Source of the DNA: an uncultured Oscillospiraceae bacterium
GTDB lineage: Bacteria; Bacillota; Clostridia; Oscillospirales; Oscillospiraceae
Length of the DNA: 34,224 nt
Assembly (NCBI GenBank): GCA_910584395.1
Contig: CAJUAS010000019.1
Location: 1-34,224 of the forward strand
Reading direction: 5' to 3'
This document shows, in pieces, positions 7,303 to 15,301 of the stretch. The first letter of the stretch is position 1. Each line of letters opens with the position of its first letter. The notes under the pieces were generated by a model. It was not told the DNA's origin and made no database searches. It saw nothing but the letters and a program-made list of their open reading frames with translations. The translations under genes and the position numbers were made by a program.

Positions 7303-8550
7303 ATGCAGGATATTTTGACGCAGGCCCAGCTCTGCAAGACGGCCGCCCCCGCGCTGGCCACCCTGCCCACCGGGGCGAAAAACGCCGCCCTGCTGGGCCT
7401 TGCCGCCGCGCTGGAGGCCCACTCCGGCGACATTTTGGCGGCCAACGCCCTCGACCTTGCCGCCGCGAAGGAGCGCGGCATGACCGCCTCCCTTTTGGAT
7501 CGCCTGACCCTCACCCCGGAGCGCATCGCCGCCATGGCAGAGGGGGTGCGGCAGGTGGCCGCGCTGCCCGACCCGGTGGGCGAGGTGGTGACGGGCCACA
7601 CCCTCCCCAACGGCTTGGACGTCCGGCAGGTGCGCGTCCCTCTGGGGGTCATCGGCATCATTTTTGAAGCCCGGCCCAACGTCACGGTGGACGCCGCCGT
7701 CCTCTGCCTGAAATCGGGCAACGCCGCCCTTCTGCGAGGGGGCAAGGAGGCCATCCACAGCAACCTCGCACTGGGGCAGATCATGGGGTCGGCCTTGGAA
7801 ACACAGGGGCTGAACGCCGGATGCGTTCAGGTGGTGGAGGACACCTCCCGCCAGAGCGCCCAGACCATGATGAACCTCACCGAATATCTGGACGTGCTCA
7901 TTCCCCGGGGCGGCCGCGGGCTGATCCGTGCCGTCACCGCCGAGGCGAAAGTCCCCGTCATCCGCACCGGCGAGGGGGTCTGCCACGTGTTTGTGGACGA
8001 GACCGCCGACCTCCCCATGGCCGCCGACATTCTGGTCAACGGCAAGTGTTCCCGGCCCAGCGTGTGCAACGCGGTGGAGTGCGTGCTGGTGCATGAGGCG
8101 GTGGCGGCGGAGTTCTGGAAGCTGGCCCTGCCCAAGCTGGGGCAATACCATGTGGAGCTTCGGGGCTGCCCGCGCACCCAAGCCCTTGTACCCCAAGCCG
8201 TGTCCGCCAAGGAGGAGGACTGGGACAGCGAATACGGCGACTTCATTCTGGCGGCGCGGGTCGTGGACAGCTTAGACGAAGCGGTGGCCTTCATCAACGC
8301 CCACGGCACCCAGCACTCAGAGGCCATCGTCACCCGCGACCTGTCAAACGCCCGGCGTTTCCAGCAGGCGGTGGACGCGGCGGCGGTGTACGTCAACGCC
8401 TCCACCCGCTTCACCGACGGCTTCCAGCTTGGTTTGGGGGCGGAGATCGGCATCTCCACCCAGAAAATGCACGCCAGAGGGCCGATGGGCCTTCAGGCGT
8501 TGACCTCCACCAAATTTCTCATCACCGGCGACGGCCAGACCCGGTGGTAA
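7303..8550 (+). CDS. proA: Glutamate-5-semialdehyde dehydrogenase (gamma-glutamyl phosphate reductase)
   Basis: Second step of proline synthesis: NADPH-dependent reduction of glutamyl 5-phosphate to glutamate 5-semialdehyde. At 415 residues it is full length. Visible: VPLGVIGIIFEARPNVTVD in the cofactor domain, SGNAALLRGGKEA, IPRGGRGLI and catalytic Cys255 in RPSVCNAVE. C-terminal LGLGAEIGISTQKMHARGPMG is the standard signature. AGGAGG lies about 6 nt before the ATG and overlaps the end of proB, giving a tight two-gene operon. proC is not in the window. A strong hairpin terminator follows 12 nt after the stop. Confidence 0.97.
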   Translation: MQDILTQAQLCKTAAPALATLPTGAKNAALLGLAAALEAHSGDILAANALDLAAAKERGMTASLLDRLTLTPERIAAMAEGVRQVAALPDPVGEVVTGHTLPNGLDVRQVRVPLGVIGIIFEARPNVTVDAAVLCLKSGNAALLRGGKEAIHSNLALGQIMGSALETQGLNAGCVQVVEDTSRQSAQTMMNLTEYLDVLIPRGGRGLIRAVTAEAKVPVIRTGEGVCHVFVDETADLPMAADILVNGKCSRPSVCNAVECVLVHEAVAAEFWKLALPKLGQYHVELRGCPRTQALVPQAVSAKEEDWDSEYGDFILAARVVDSLDEAVAFINAHGTQHSEAIVTRDLSNARRFQQAVDAAAVYVNASTRFTDGFQLGLGAEIGISTQKMHARGPMGLQALTSTKFLITGDGQTRW

Positions 8551-8562
8551 GACTGCAAAACG

Positions 8563-8602
8563 AAAAGAGACGGACGGCACGCTGTGCCGTCCGTCTCTTT
8601 TT
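8563..8602. terminator. Bidirectional terminator between proA and the 8607-9587 gene
   Basis: Perfect 14-bp stem GAGACGGACGGCAC (8567-8580) / GTGCCGTCCGTCTC (8584-8597), 3-nt loop, flanked by AAAA and TTTTT. It serves proA on the plus strand and the convergent gene on the minus strand. Confidence 0.92.
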
Positions 8603-8606
8603 GCAC

Positions 8607-9587
8607 TTAAAATTCCGTTTCCTCCGCGCTTTCCGGGGTGAGGAGGACAGAGGTCAGGGCTTTGGGAGCGGGTTTTTCCCCCTTCAGCGCCTTGGGCAGA
8701 AGCTCCGCCAAGCATTCCGCCGTTTCCTTGGGGGAGACGGTCACGGCGGCGTCCAACTCGCCCAAGGCCAGATCGTCCGCCATAGCCGGCTCATAAGAAA
8801 GGCTCACGATCTTCACCCTGTCCCGCAGGTCTTTCTCTTGCAGGGTGTTCCACGTCCCCGCCGTGCCCGCCCGGCTGACGCACACCACCGCGCCCACGTT
8901 TTCCACCTCGTCCAGCGCGGTCTTCAAGTACCGTTCGGCGTAGACCGCCCCGCCCCAAGTATAGTTGTTGCCGAGAATGTCCACCTGTTCCACCGAGAAC
9001 ACCCGCCTGATCCGTTCTTCGGCGTCCTCGTCGGGCAGGTCGGTGAGCAGCAGCACCCCCTGCCCCTTGGCCACGTTTTTCTTGAGATACCCGGCCAGCG
9101 TGCGAAGCTGCTCCGTCCCGTCCGCCCCCACATGGGAGGCGGTCAAGCGGGCCGCGGCCGTCCCCGGCCGTTGGCCCACGGTGACCACCGGGCACTGCTC
9201 CGCCAGCGCCTTGATCTGGCCGTCCAGCTCCTCCCCCTCCAAAACCGGCCACAGCACCGCCGCGTCAGCGGCTTCCGTGCGTAAAAAGTCCTCGATCTGC
9301 CCCTTTTGTCCGGCGGCGCGGCCCTTGCAGTCATAGGAGATGAGCCGCCAGCCCTTTTGGGTGCAAAGCGTCTCTAAGTCAGAGAAGAGCGGCTCACAGA
9401 GGGGGTCTGCCGACGAGCCCAAGAAAACCACTGTCTGCTTTTCCGCCGCCGGAGAGGGTGAGACCGCCTCTGTCTGCCGGGCAAAGAGGTCAAGGGACGC
9501 AAACAGGCGCAACAAAACCAGAGCGACGCATAAAAACGCCGCTCCGGTCAGGATTTTCATTCGGTTTTGAGAGAGGCCGCCCCTCAC
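8607..9587 (-). CDS. Membrane-anchored sugar-binding-like (LacI-type periplasmic-binding fold) protein
   Basis: A 326-residue protein with an N-terminal membrane segment (about residues 11-30, ILTGAAFLCVALVLLRLF) and no lipobox, so probably an uncleaved anchor. The rest resembles the two-lobed binding fold of ribose/galactose-binding proteins and LacI regulators: TVVFLGSSADPLCEPLFSDL, DAAVLWPVLEGEELDGQI, CPVVTVGQRPG, SHVGADGTEQLRTLAGYL, GQGVLLLTDLPDEDAEERIR, GAVVCVSRAGTAGTW and VKIVSLSYEPAMADDL. No permease or ATPase lies nearby, so an envelope sensing or ligand-binding role is more likely than transport; the ligand is unknown. The GTG at 9587 overlaps the stop of the S-layer gene (GTGA). An ATG at 9560 is a possible start but lacks a well-spaced ribosome-binding site. 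Confidence 0.75.
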   Translation of the reverse strand: MRGGLSQNRMKILTGAAFLCVALVLLRLFASLDLFARQTEAVSPSPAAEKQTVVFLGSSADPLCEPLFSDLETLCTQKGWRLISYDCKGRAAGQKGQIEDFLRTEAADAAVLWPVLEGEELDGQIKALAEQCPVVTVGQRPGTAAARLTASHVGADGTEQLRTLAGYLKKNVAKGQGVLLLTDLPDEDAEERIRRVFSVEQVDILGNNYTWGGAVYAERYLKTALDEVENVGAVVCVSRAGTAGTWNTLQEKDLRDRVKIVSLSYEPAMADDLALGELDAAVTVSPKETAECLAELLPKALKGEKPAPKALTSVLLTPESAEETEF

Positions 9588-11938
9588 TTACGAACCACCG
9601 AAGTGGCCTCAAAGTTCCCGTTGGCGGTGTAACTGCCCCAAGCCTGAATGGTCTCGCCCTCGTTCAGGCTGGAAATGCCCCGCAGGGTGTTGCTGGTGGT
9701 CACGTCCAAAATGGTCACCCCGCTGGGGATGTGGACATTCTTGGGGACGGTCTTGCCGTTTTCGGTGACGAGGATGGTGGCGATGCGGGCCTGATCGTCC
9801 TTGGTGAGGATCGTGCCGGTGATGCTGTCCACCGCGCTGCTCGTCCCGGTGATCTCCACCGACAGTGCCCGTTCCCCTTCGGTCACCAGCGAGACGCTGC
9901 TCTGGCGGTGGGAGGCCAGATCGGCGACGGCCACGGGCTTGCCGCCCTTGACCACGGTGGTGGCGGTGGTGGCGGTGTAGGTGTGGCGCGAGCCGTCGGA
10001 GAAGAGGATGGTGAGCTGGATCGAGCCGTCATCGGGATAGGCCACCGCGCTCAGCGTGCCGGTGACGTTGGCGGACTGGGGGGTGCATTCCACTTGGGTC
10101 ACGTCGTTATAGAGGACGGTGACCACCACCTTGTCCCCGGTGTGGAGCTGGGTGATGTCGCAGTCCTTGCCCCCGGAGGTGAAGGACACGCTCTTGAGCC
10201 GATCCAGCGGAATGGAGAAGCGCACCACAGTGTTGTCGGTGCGGGTGACCTCCAAAACAATGGGGTCGTAGGTGATACCGGTCAGCGTCCCCTCGGTGTC
10301 CTCATAGCCCTGCCACGCGTACAGGGTGGTGATGGTGCCGCCCTCGATCTTGGCGGTGACAAAGCTGTTGAGGGCCAGCTTGGAAAGCTCGGTGGCCGCG
10401 CCCCGGTAGGTGATGGTGCAGTCGTCGTCCACATCGTAGGCGGTGGCGCGGGAATCCCCCGTCACCTTGATCTCCAGCCGGGTGGGGGTGTTCTTGGTGT
10501 TGACCGAGCGGAGAATGCCCTGAATGTAGCGGTCGGTCATGTTCACCGCCACGGCCTTCACGTCGCTCAGGTCGCCGTCCGCCACCCGCAGGGTGATCTG
10601 GCGGCCCTCCTGACTCTCCTTCAAAGCGGCCTCGTCGCCGTTGACAGTGACCGCCGCTTCCTTGGGCACGACATAGGTGGTGGTGACGCCGCTGTAGCTG
10701 GTCACGGTGATGGAGGTGCGCTCAGAAAGGCCCACCGTCTCCACAGTCACGTCGGTGAGGATGCCCTCCATCAGACGGGTGCCGCCGGAGAGCTTGAGCC
10801 AGAGGACCGTCCCGGCAGAGTTGATCCCCGCTTCCGCGTCGGTGTAGTTGGCGGCGTAGTCGATGACCGAACGGTCGCCCACCCGGCCGCCGGCGGAAAC
10901 CTGCGTGAAGCGGTCGATGGTATAGCTCCGGCCGCTAATGACCACGGCGTCGGTGGTGATGTCCTTGCCGCAGTCGCCCACGATGTCCTCCACCAGCGCG
11001 GCGGGGGTGACCCGCACCGTCTCTACCGTCTTGCCGTCGGCGGCGTAGCAGACCTTGGCAAACGCCCCGGTCTTCAGGGCGGTGAAGTTGTCCAGCTTGT
11101 TATACTGGTAGATCTTCGTGGCGGCGGGCAGAGTCACCGTCTCCTCGCCGGAGACCTCGCTTTTCAGCTTCAAAAGGCGCATCCCGTCCTCAATCGGCTC
11201 TACGTCCACGATATTCCCCGACGTCCACGCATATTTGGTGTACTGGGGCAGCTCCACGTTGACTCCCCGCTCCTTCACGATGTGTTCCATGGCGCGGGAG
11301 AGCATGGTGGCGCAAATGGCGCGGCTCATCTGCTGGTCGGGGTTGAACTTGTTGAAGTTATCCCCGGTGAGCACGCCGTAGGAGTAGAGCAGCTTTACAT
11401 AGGGGCGGTAACGGTCTGCGATCACCGCTTCGTCCGCGAAGGGCAGCTCGTCCGCATCCAACGTGCGGGCCAGATCCTCCAGCCCCATGCCCCGCACCAT
11501 GTACATGGCAAACTCCGCCTTAGTCATGGGGCGGTTGAGGTCGCCGGAGGTGTGCAGGTCGTTGAGGGTGTCGGCGTCGATCACGCCCAGCGCCATGCAG
11601 GTGGCGGCCTCCTTATGAAACCACCAGTCGTCCGGCATATCGGGGAACGCCTTCTTGAGCGCCCCCGCGCTGTCCGCGGCGATCTGCAGCCGCGCGTCCA
11701 GCTTCTGGGTAATGCGGGCGCACAGGGCCAGCGCCTCCACCGTCAGCACCGGGTTCTCCGGCTTGAAGGTGCCGTCGCCGTAGCCAGTGAGCACGCCGGC
11801 GGCGCTCATATCCTGAATGTAGGGCAGTGCCCAGTGGCCCGCCACATCGGTAAAGTTCGTTCCCGCCGCAGAGGCAGGCACGACCAACGCGGCGCACAGG
11901 CAGACCGCCAACACCAAAGCGAGGATTCGTTTTTTCAT
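9584..11938 (-). CDS. S-layer homology (SLH) domain surface protein
   Basis: A 784-residue exported protein. Signal peptide at residues 1-24 (MKKRILALVLAVCLCAALVV, cleavage near PASA|A). Three SLH repeats follow: about 28-75 (TNFTDVAGHWALPYI, GYGDGTFKPENP), about 95-150 (FPDMPDDWWFHKEAATCM) and about 155-220 (LPFADEAVIADRYRPYVKLL, FNPDQQMSRA). SLH repeats normally hold proteins on pyruvylated secondary cell-wall polymers. The remaining 550 residues are Thr/Val-rich beta-strand repeats containing recurring TGTL/TGIL-type segments, with no catalytic motif seen. ATG 11938 is preceded by GGAGGTG; longer in-frame starts would bypass the signal peptide. It has a near-consensus promoter, is probably highly expressed, and is coupled to the downstream binding-fold gene. 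Confidence 0.92.
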   Translation of the reverse strand: MKKRILALVLAVCLCAALVVPASAAGTNFTDVAGHWALPYIQDMSAAGVLTGYGDGTFKPENPVLTVEALALCARITQKLDARLQIAADSAGALKKAFPDMPDDWWFHKEAATCMALGVIDADTLNDLHTSGDLNRPMTKAEFAMYMVRGMGLEDLARTLDADELPFADEAVIADRYRPYVKLLYSYGVLTGDNFNKFNPDQQMSRAICATMLSRAMEHIVKERGVNVELPQYTKYAWTSGNIVDVEPIEDGMRLLKLKSEVSGEETVTLPAATKIYQYNKLDNFTALKTGAFAKVCYAADGKTVETVRVTPAALVEDIVGDCGKDITTDAVVISGRSYTIDRFTQVSAGGRVGDRSVIDYAANYTDAEAGINSAGTVLWLKLSGGTRLMEGILTDVTVETVGLSERTSITVTSYSGVTTTYVVPKEAAVTVNGDEAALKESQEGRQITLRVADGDLSDVKAVAVNMTDRYIQGILRSVNTKNTPTRLEIKVTGDSRATAYDVDDDCTITYRGAATELSKLALNSFVTAKIEGGTITTLYAWQGYEDTEGTLTGITYDPIVLEVTRTDNTVVRFSIPLDRLKSVSFTSGGKDCDITQLHTGDKVVVTVLYNDVTQVECTPQSANVTGTLSAVAYPDDGSIQLTILFSDGSRHTYTATTATTVVKGGKPVAVADLASHRQSSVSLVTEGERALSVEITGTSSAVDSITGTILTKDDQARIATILVTENGKTVPKNVHIPSGVTILDVTTSNTLRGISSLNEGETIQAWGSYTANGNFEATSVVRK

Positions 11939-11987
11939 TCGTTCGCACCTCCATGGATAAATCGGTGTATGCTTCCAACATACACAA

Positions 11988-12016
11988 ATTATAGTACCTC
12001 TCAAAAAAAATTGCAA
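11988..12016 (-). promoter_or_regulatory. Strong sigma-70-type promoter of the SLH gene
   Basis: Minus strand: -35 TTGCAA (12011-12016), 17-bp spacer containing an eight-T tract, -10 TATAAT (11988-11993). The start codon is about 50 nt downstream. The same -35/-10/spacer combination occurs at the V-ATPase promoter (23962-23990). Confidence 0.85.
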
Positions 12017-12078
12017 CCAGAACTTGTGGTTTGCCCAAAGAATTAGACGGGGAAATTTTTCCCGCAGTTCCACGGCGC

Positions 12079-12108
12079 AAAAAACGGCGGGCCAAGCCCG
12101 CCGTTTTT
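12079..12108 (-). terminator. Terminator of nadE-chrA-chrA
   Basis: Stem ACGGCGGGC / GCCCGCCGT with a 3-nt loop, extended by A-tract/T-tract pairing. On the minus strand it runs into six Ts just after the last chrA stop codon (12113). It insulates the SLH promoter located immediately downstream. Confidence 0.88.
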
Positions 12109-12112
12109 GCAG

Positions 12113-12706
12113 TTACAGCTTGAAAATGACCCCCACCGCCGCCGCCGCGGCGATATAGAGGATGGGGTGGAGGTTTTTTAGCTTGGGGAGGCGCATACAC
12201 GCAAACACCGCCACGGCAATGAGGATGGCGGGCCAGTAGAGGAGAAAGGGATTCATGCCGGCGGCGGGAGAGGGGGTCTCCCGAATCAGCGCGATTTTTG
12301 CCACGCTCAGCCCCGCCGCCGTAATGAGGGCGGTGGACGCGGGCCGCAGACCGGCGAACACGCCGTTTACCACCCGGCTGTCCCGGAACTTTTTCAAAAA
12401 GCCCGCCACAATGAGGATGACGATGATGGAGGGGGTGATGAGCCCCAGCACGCCCACCGCCGCGCCCAACGGCCCGCCGCAGGTGAAGCCCACATAGGTG
12501 GACATATTCACCCCCATCGGGCCGGGGGTGGACTCGCTGACGGCGATCATGTCCGCCAGATCGGCGGCGGAAAACCAGCCGTCAGGCGGGGCCCACGCCC
12601 GACTTCTGATACCCAGGTCCTGCAAAAAGGGAATGGTCGCCAGACCGCCGCCCACGGAGAAGAGGCCCACCTTGAAAAACTCGAAGAAAAGGCGCAGGTA
12701 GGTCAT
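12113..12706 (-). CDS. Chromate transporter (ChrA) half-size subunit 2
   Basis: A 197-residue membrane protein of the short-chain chromate ion transporter family, which acts as pairs of half-size subunits equivalent to the two halves of long ChrA. Family marks: FFKVGLFSVGGGLATIPFL at the N-terminus and SESTPGPMGVNMSTYVG, followed by hydrophobic segments at about 80-100, 110-140 and 150-195. ATG at 12706 forms an ATGA overlap with the upstream half. Chromate as the physiological substrate is a family annotation; in a gut anaerobe another oxyanion is possible. Last gene of the operon. Confidence 0.9.
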   Translation of the reverse strand: MTYLRLFFEFFKVGLFSVGGGLATIPFLQDLGIRSRAWAPPDGWFSAADLADMIAVSESTPGPMGVNMSTYVGFTCGGPLGAAVGVLGLITPSIIVILIVAGFLKKFRDSRVVNGVFAGLRPASTALITAAGLSVAKIALIRETPSPAAGMNPFLLYWPAILIAVAVFACMRLPKLKNLHPILYIAAAAAVGVIFKL

Positions 12707-13293
12707 GTCCCCGTCCCTCCTTTCCCCGTCTGGGCCAGCGTTACCGCCAGCCCCACCGCCCCCGCCAGAATAACATAGATCACGGGGGTGAAGAGGAACG
12801 CCAAGGCAGGGAGCAGTCCCCGCAGGGCCTCGGAAAAGACGGACAGCAGAAGGACGGCGGCAAACAGCGCCCCGCCCCACCAATTCTTAATGGTGGTTTT
12901 CCCCAGCTTCCAAACGCTGGAGGCGATGAGGGCCACCACAGCGGCCCGCACCCCGGCAAAGGCGTGGCCCACGGCGGGAATGTGGGCGAAATTTTGCAAG
13001 AAGGCGGCGATGATGGTGATGATAACCACGCTGGGGAAAACCATGCCCAGCGTGGCGATGATCCCGCCGGGGACTCCCTTGCGCTTACTGCCCACAAAGG
13101 TGGCGGTGTTCACGGCGATAACGCCGGGGGTACATTGGCCGATGGCGAAATAGTCCGCCAGCTCGTCCCCGCTGCACCAGCCCCGCTTCTCCACCACCTC
13201 CCGCTGGAGGATGGGGAGCATGGCGTACCCGCCGCCAAAGGTGCAGACGCCCACCTGAGCGAAAACAAGGAATAACTGAAGATATTCGTTCAT
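12703..13293 (-). CDS. Chromate transporter (ChrA) half-size subunit 1
   Basis: A 196-residue membrane protein, partner half of the 12113-12706 product. It begins LFLVFAQVGVCTFGGGYAMLP, the FxxGxxxFGGG-type signature of ChrA N-termini, and carries AIGQCTPGVIAVNTATFVG, the counterpart of the second motif. It shows the usual long hydrophobic segments after residue 75. ATG 13293 overlaps the nadE stop (ATGA), and its own stop overlaps the next start in the same way, so nadE, chrA1 and chrA2 are probably translationally coupled. The longer frame extending into nadE was not used because it has no family similarity. Confidence 0.9.
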   Translation of the reverse strand: MNEYLQLFLVFAQVGVCTFGGGYAMLPILQREVVEKRGWCSGDELADYFAIGQCTPGVIAVNTATFVGSKRKGVPGGIIATLGMVFPSVVIITIIAAFLQNFAHIPAVGHAFAGVRAAVVALIASSVWKLGKTTIKNWWGGALFAAVLLLSVFSEALRGLLPALAFLFTPVIYVILAGAVGLAVTLAQTGKGGTGT

Positions 13294-15203
13294 TCCAGCC
13301 CCTCCAGCTCCTTGAGCCACAGGGTGGACACCCCATCCGACGGCATCCGCCAATCCCCCCGGGGAGAGAGGGCCACGCTGCCCACCTTCGGGCCGTCGGG
13401 GGAGGCATTGCGCTTGAACTGCTGGGTGAAGAAGCGGCGGTAGAAGGTTTTCAGCCACTTCAAAATGACCGTCCGGTCATACTCCCCGGCAAAGGCGCGC
13501 TCCGCCAGCCGCAGCACCTTGCGGGGCGGCTCGCCCCAACGGAGGATGTGATAGAGGAAGAAGTCGTGCAGCTCATACGGCCCGACCAGATCCTCCGTCT
13601 TTTGGGCGATCTCCCCATTCTTGGCGGGAAGCAGCTCGGGGGAGACGGGGGTGGCTAAAATATCCCGCAGGGTGGCCGCCAACGCCTCGTCCTCGGTGGC
13701 GTCCGCCGCGTAGGCGGTCACCCGGCGCACCAGCGTCTTGGGAATGGAGGCGTTCACAGCGTACATACTCATCTGGTCGCCGTTGTAGGTGCACCAGCCC
13801 AGCGCCAGCTCGGAGAGGTCGCCCGTCCCCACCACCAGACCCCCGGTCTGGTTGGCAATGTCCATCAACACTTGGGTGCGCTCCCGGGCCTGTGCGTTTT
13901 CAAAGGTCACGTCGTGGTCGTCCATGTCCTGCCCAATATCGGCGAAGTGCTGGGACACCGCCTTGCCGATGTCGATGGTTCGCAGAGAAGCCCCCAGCCG
14001 CTCCGCCAGCACCTCGGCGTTGGAGCGGGTGCGCTCCGTCGTGCCAAAGCAGGGCATGGTGACGCATAAAAGGTCAGTGCGGGGGCGGCCCAGCATATCC
14101 AACGCCCGGGCGCAAATAAGGGCGGCGAGGGTGGAGTCCAAGCCCCCGGAGAGGCCCAGCACGGCGGTTTTGGCGTTGGCGTGGGCCAGCCGCTGCTTCA
14201 ATCCCAGCGCGGCGATGGTCAAAATTTCCTCGCAGCGGGCGGCTTGCTGGTTGGGGTCGTCGGGGAGGAAGGGGTTCTTGGGGATGGGGCGGGTGAGGGT
14301 GGTGTCGAAGGGTTTTCCAAACATATCAAACCAGCGTGGCGAGGTATCCTCCACAGGAGGAATGAACGTGTTCATCCGCCGCCGCTCATAGGCCAGCTTG
14401 TCCACATCGATTTCCGAAATCGTCAGCCCGGTGTGGAAACGGTTTTCCGCCAAAATCGTGCCGTTTTCGGCAATCAAGTTGTGCCCCGCAAACACCAGGT
14501 CGGCGGTGGATTCCCCCTCTCCCGCGTCGGCGTACACATAGCCGCAAACGCACCGGGCGGACTGGCTCTTCACCAACTCCCGGCGGTAGGCGGCCTTGCC
14601 GATGACCTCGTTGGAGGCGGAGAGGTTCAAAATGAGGGTCGCCCCCGCCTCCGCCAGACGGCGGGAGGGCGGGTCGGTGGCCCACAGGTCCTCACAGATT
14701 TCTACGCCGATTTTCAGATTCGGGATATTCTCACAATAAAACGGAGAACTTTCCATAGGCGCGTTTTGTCCACAAAGATCAAACCAGCAGAATTCGTGTT
14801 GAGTATCAAACCACCGCCGTTCATAAAATTCTCCATAGTTGGGAAGGTAGGTTTTAGGAACGACACCCAATATCTGAAATCCATGAATAACAACGGCACA
14901 ATTATAAAGTTTACCCGCAGCACCAAATTGCACCGGCATGCCCAATGCCGTTACCATATCCAGTTCCTTGGTCTCCTCCAAAATGGCGGCAAGGCCATCC
15001 TCCGCACCCTTGATGAGGGTAGACTGCAAAAACAGATCGCCGCAGGAGTAGCCCGTCAGGCACAGCTCGGGGAAAACCATGACCTTGACCCCCAGCCCCG
15101 CCGCCTCCTTCATCAGGGCGATGATCTGGGCAGCATTGTAGGCGGGGTCGGCCAGACGAATTTTGGGGGTGGCGGCGGCCACCTTGATAAAACCATCGTG
15201 CAT
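13290..15203 (-). CDS. nadE: Glutamine-dependent NAD+ synthetase
   Basis: Last step of NAD+ synthesis: amidates deamido-NAD+ with ATP, using ammonia released from glutamine. At 637 residues it is the two-domain form. The N-terminal nitrilase-type glutaminase has a complete triad: Glu46 (VFPELCLTGY), Lys117 (VPKTYLPNY) and Cys170 (VEICEDLWA). The C-terminal synthetase has the PP-loop VLGLSGGLDSTLAALI and VVGTGDLSELALGWCTYNGD. ATG 15203 follows AGGAGG at 8 nt. The coding DNA between about 14700 and 14945 drops to roughly 42% GC, in the middle of the glutaminase domain, while the protein stays intact. It is coupled to the chrA pair downstream. Confidence 0.96.
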   Translation of the reverse strand: MHDGFIKVAAATPKIRLADPAYNAAQIIALMKEAAGLGVKVMVFPELCLTGYSCGDLFLQSTLIKGAEDGLAAILEETKELDMVTALGMPVQFGAAGKLYNCAVVIHGFQILGVVPKTYLPNYGEFYERRWFDTQHEFCWFDLCGQNAPMESSPFYCENIPNLKIGVEICEDLWATDPPSRRLAEAGATLILNLSASNEVIGKAAYRRELVKSQSARCVCGYVYADAGEGESTADLVFAGHNLIAENGTILAENRFHTGLTISEIDVDKLAYERRRMNTFIPPVEDTSPRWFDMFGKPFDTTLTRPIPKNPFLPDDPNQQAARCEEILTIAALGLKQRLAHANAKTAVLGLSGGLDSTLAALICARALDMLGRPRTDLLCVTMPCFGTTERTRSNAEVLAERLGASLRTIDIGKAVSQHFADIGQDMDDHDVTFENAQARERTQVLMDIANQTGGLVVGTGDLSELALGWCTYNGDQMSMYAVNASIPKTLVRRVTAYAADATEDEALAATLRDILATPVSPELLPAKNGEIAQKTEDLVGPYELHDFFLYHILRWGEPPRKVLRLAERAFAGEYDRTVILKWLKTFYRRFFTQQFKRNASPDGPKVGSVALSPRGDWRMPSDGVSTLWLKELEGLE

Positions 15204-15252
15204 AAGGATACCTCCTTGGACGGAAATGTAAGATATGTGCGGCAAGACAGCA

Positions 15253-15292
15253 GGGACGGTTCTTCTGTCGTGCCGACAGCAAGAACCGTCCC
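15253..15292. repeat. REP-like intergenic hairpin between the V-ATPase operon and nadE
   Basis: Perfect 12-bp arms GGGACGGTTCTT (15253-15264) and AAGAACCGTCCC (15281-15292), with a second inner stem CTGTCG/CGACAG (15265-15270, 15274-15279). The GGGACGGTTCTT arm resembles dispersed palindromic elements of Firmicutes genomes. Only one copy is in this window. There is no T-run on the minus side, so it is a poor intrinsic terminator, but it may stabilise the 3' end of the ATPase mRNA. Confidence 0.6.
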
Positions 15293-15301
15293 TCTGCTTG
15301 T

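Noticed and set aside
9458..12046. 862-codon open frame on the plus strand opposite the SLH gene
   Set aside because: Long antisense frames are expected in GC-rich coding DNA. Its product is low-complexity Gly/Val/His/Asp-rich, whereas the minus strand has signal peptide, SLH domains, ribosome-binding site and promoter.
12703..13458. Longer version of the first chrA gene extending into nadE
   Set aside because: The added residues read an alternative frame of nadE; the ChrA signature begins at the ATG at 13293, which overlaps the nadE stop.
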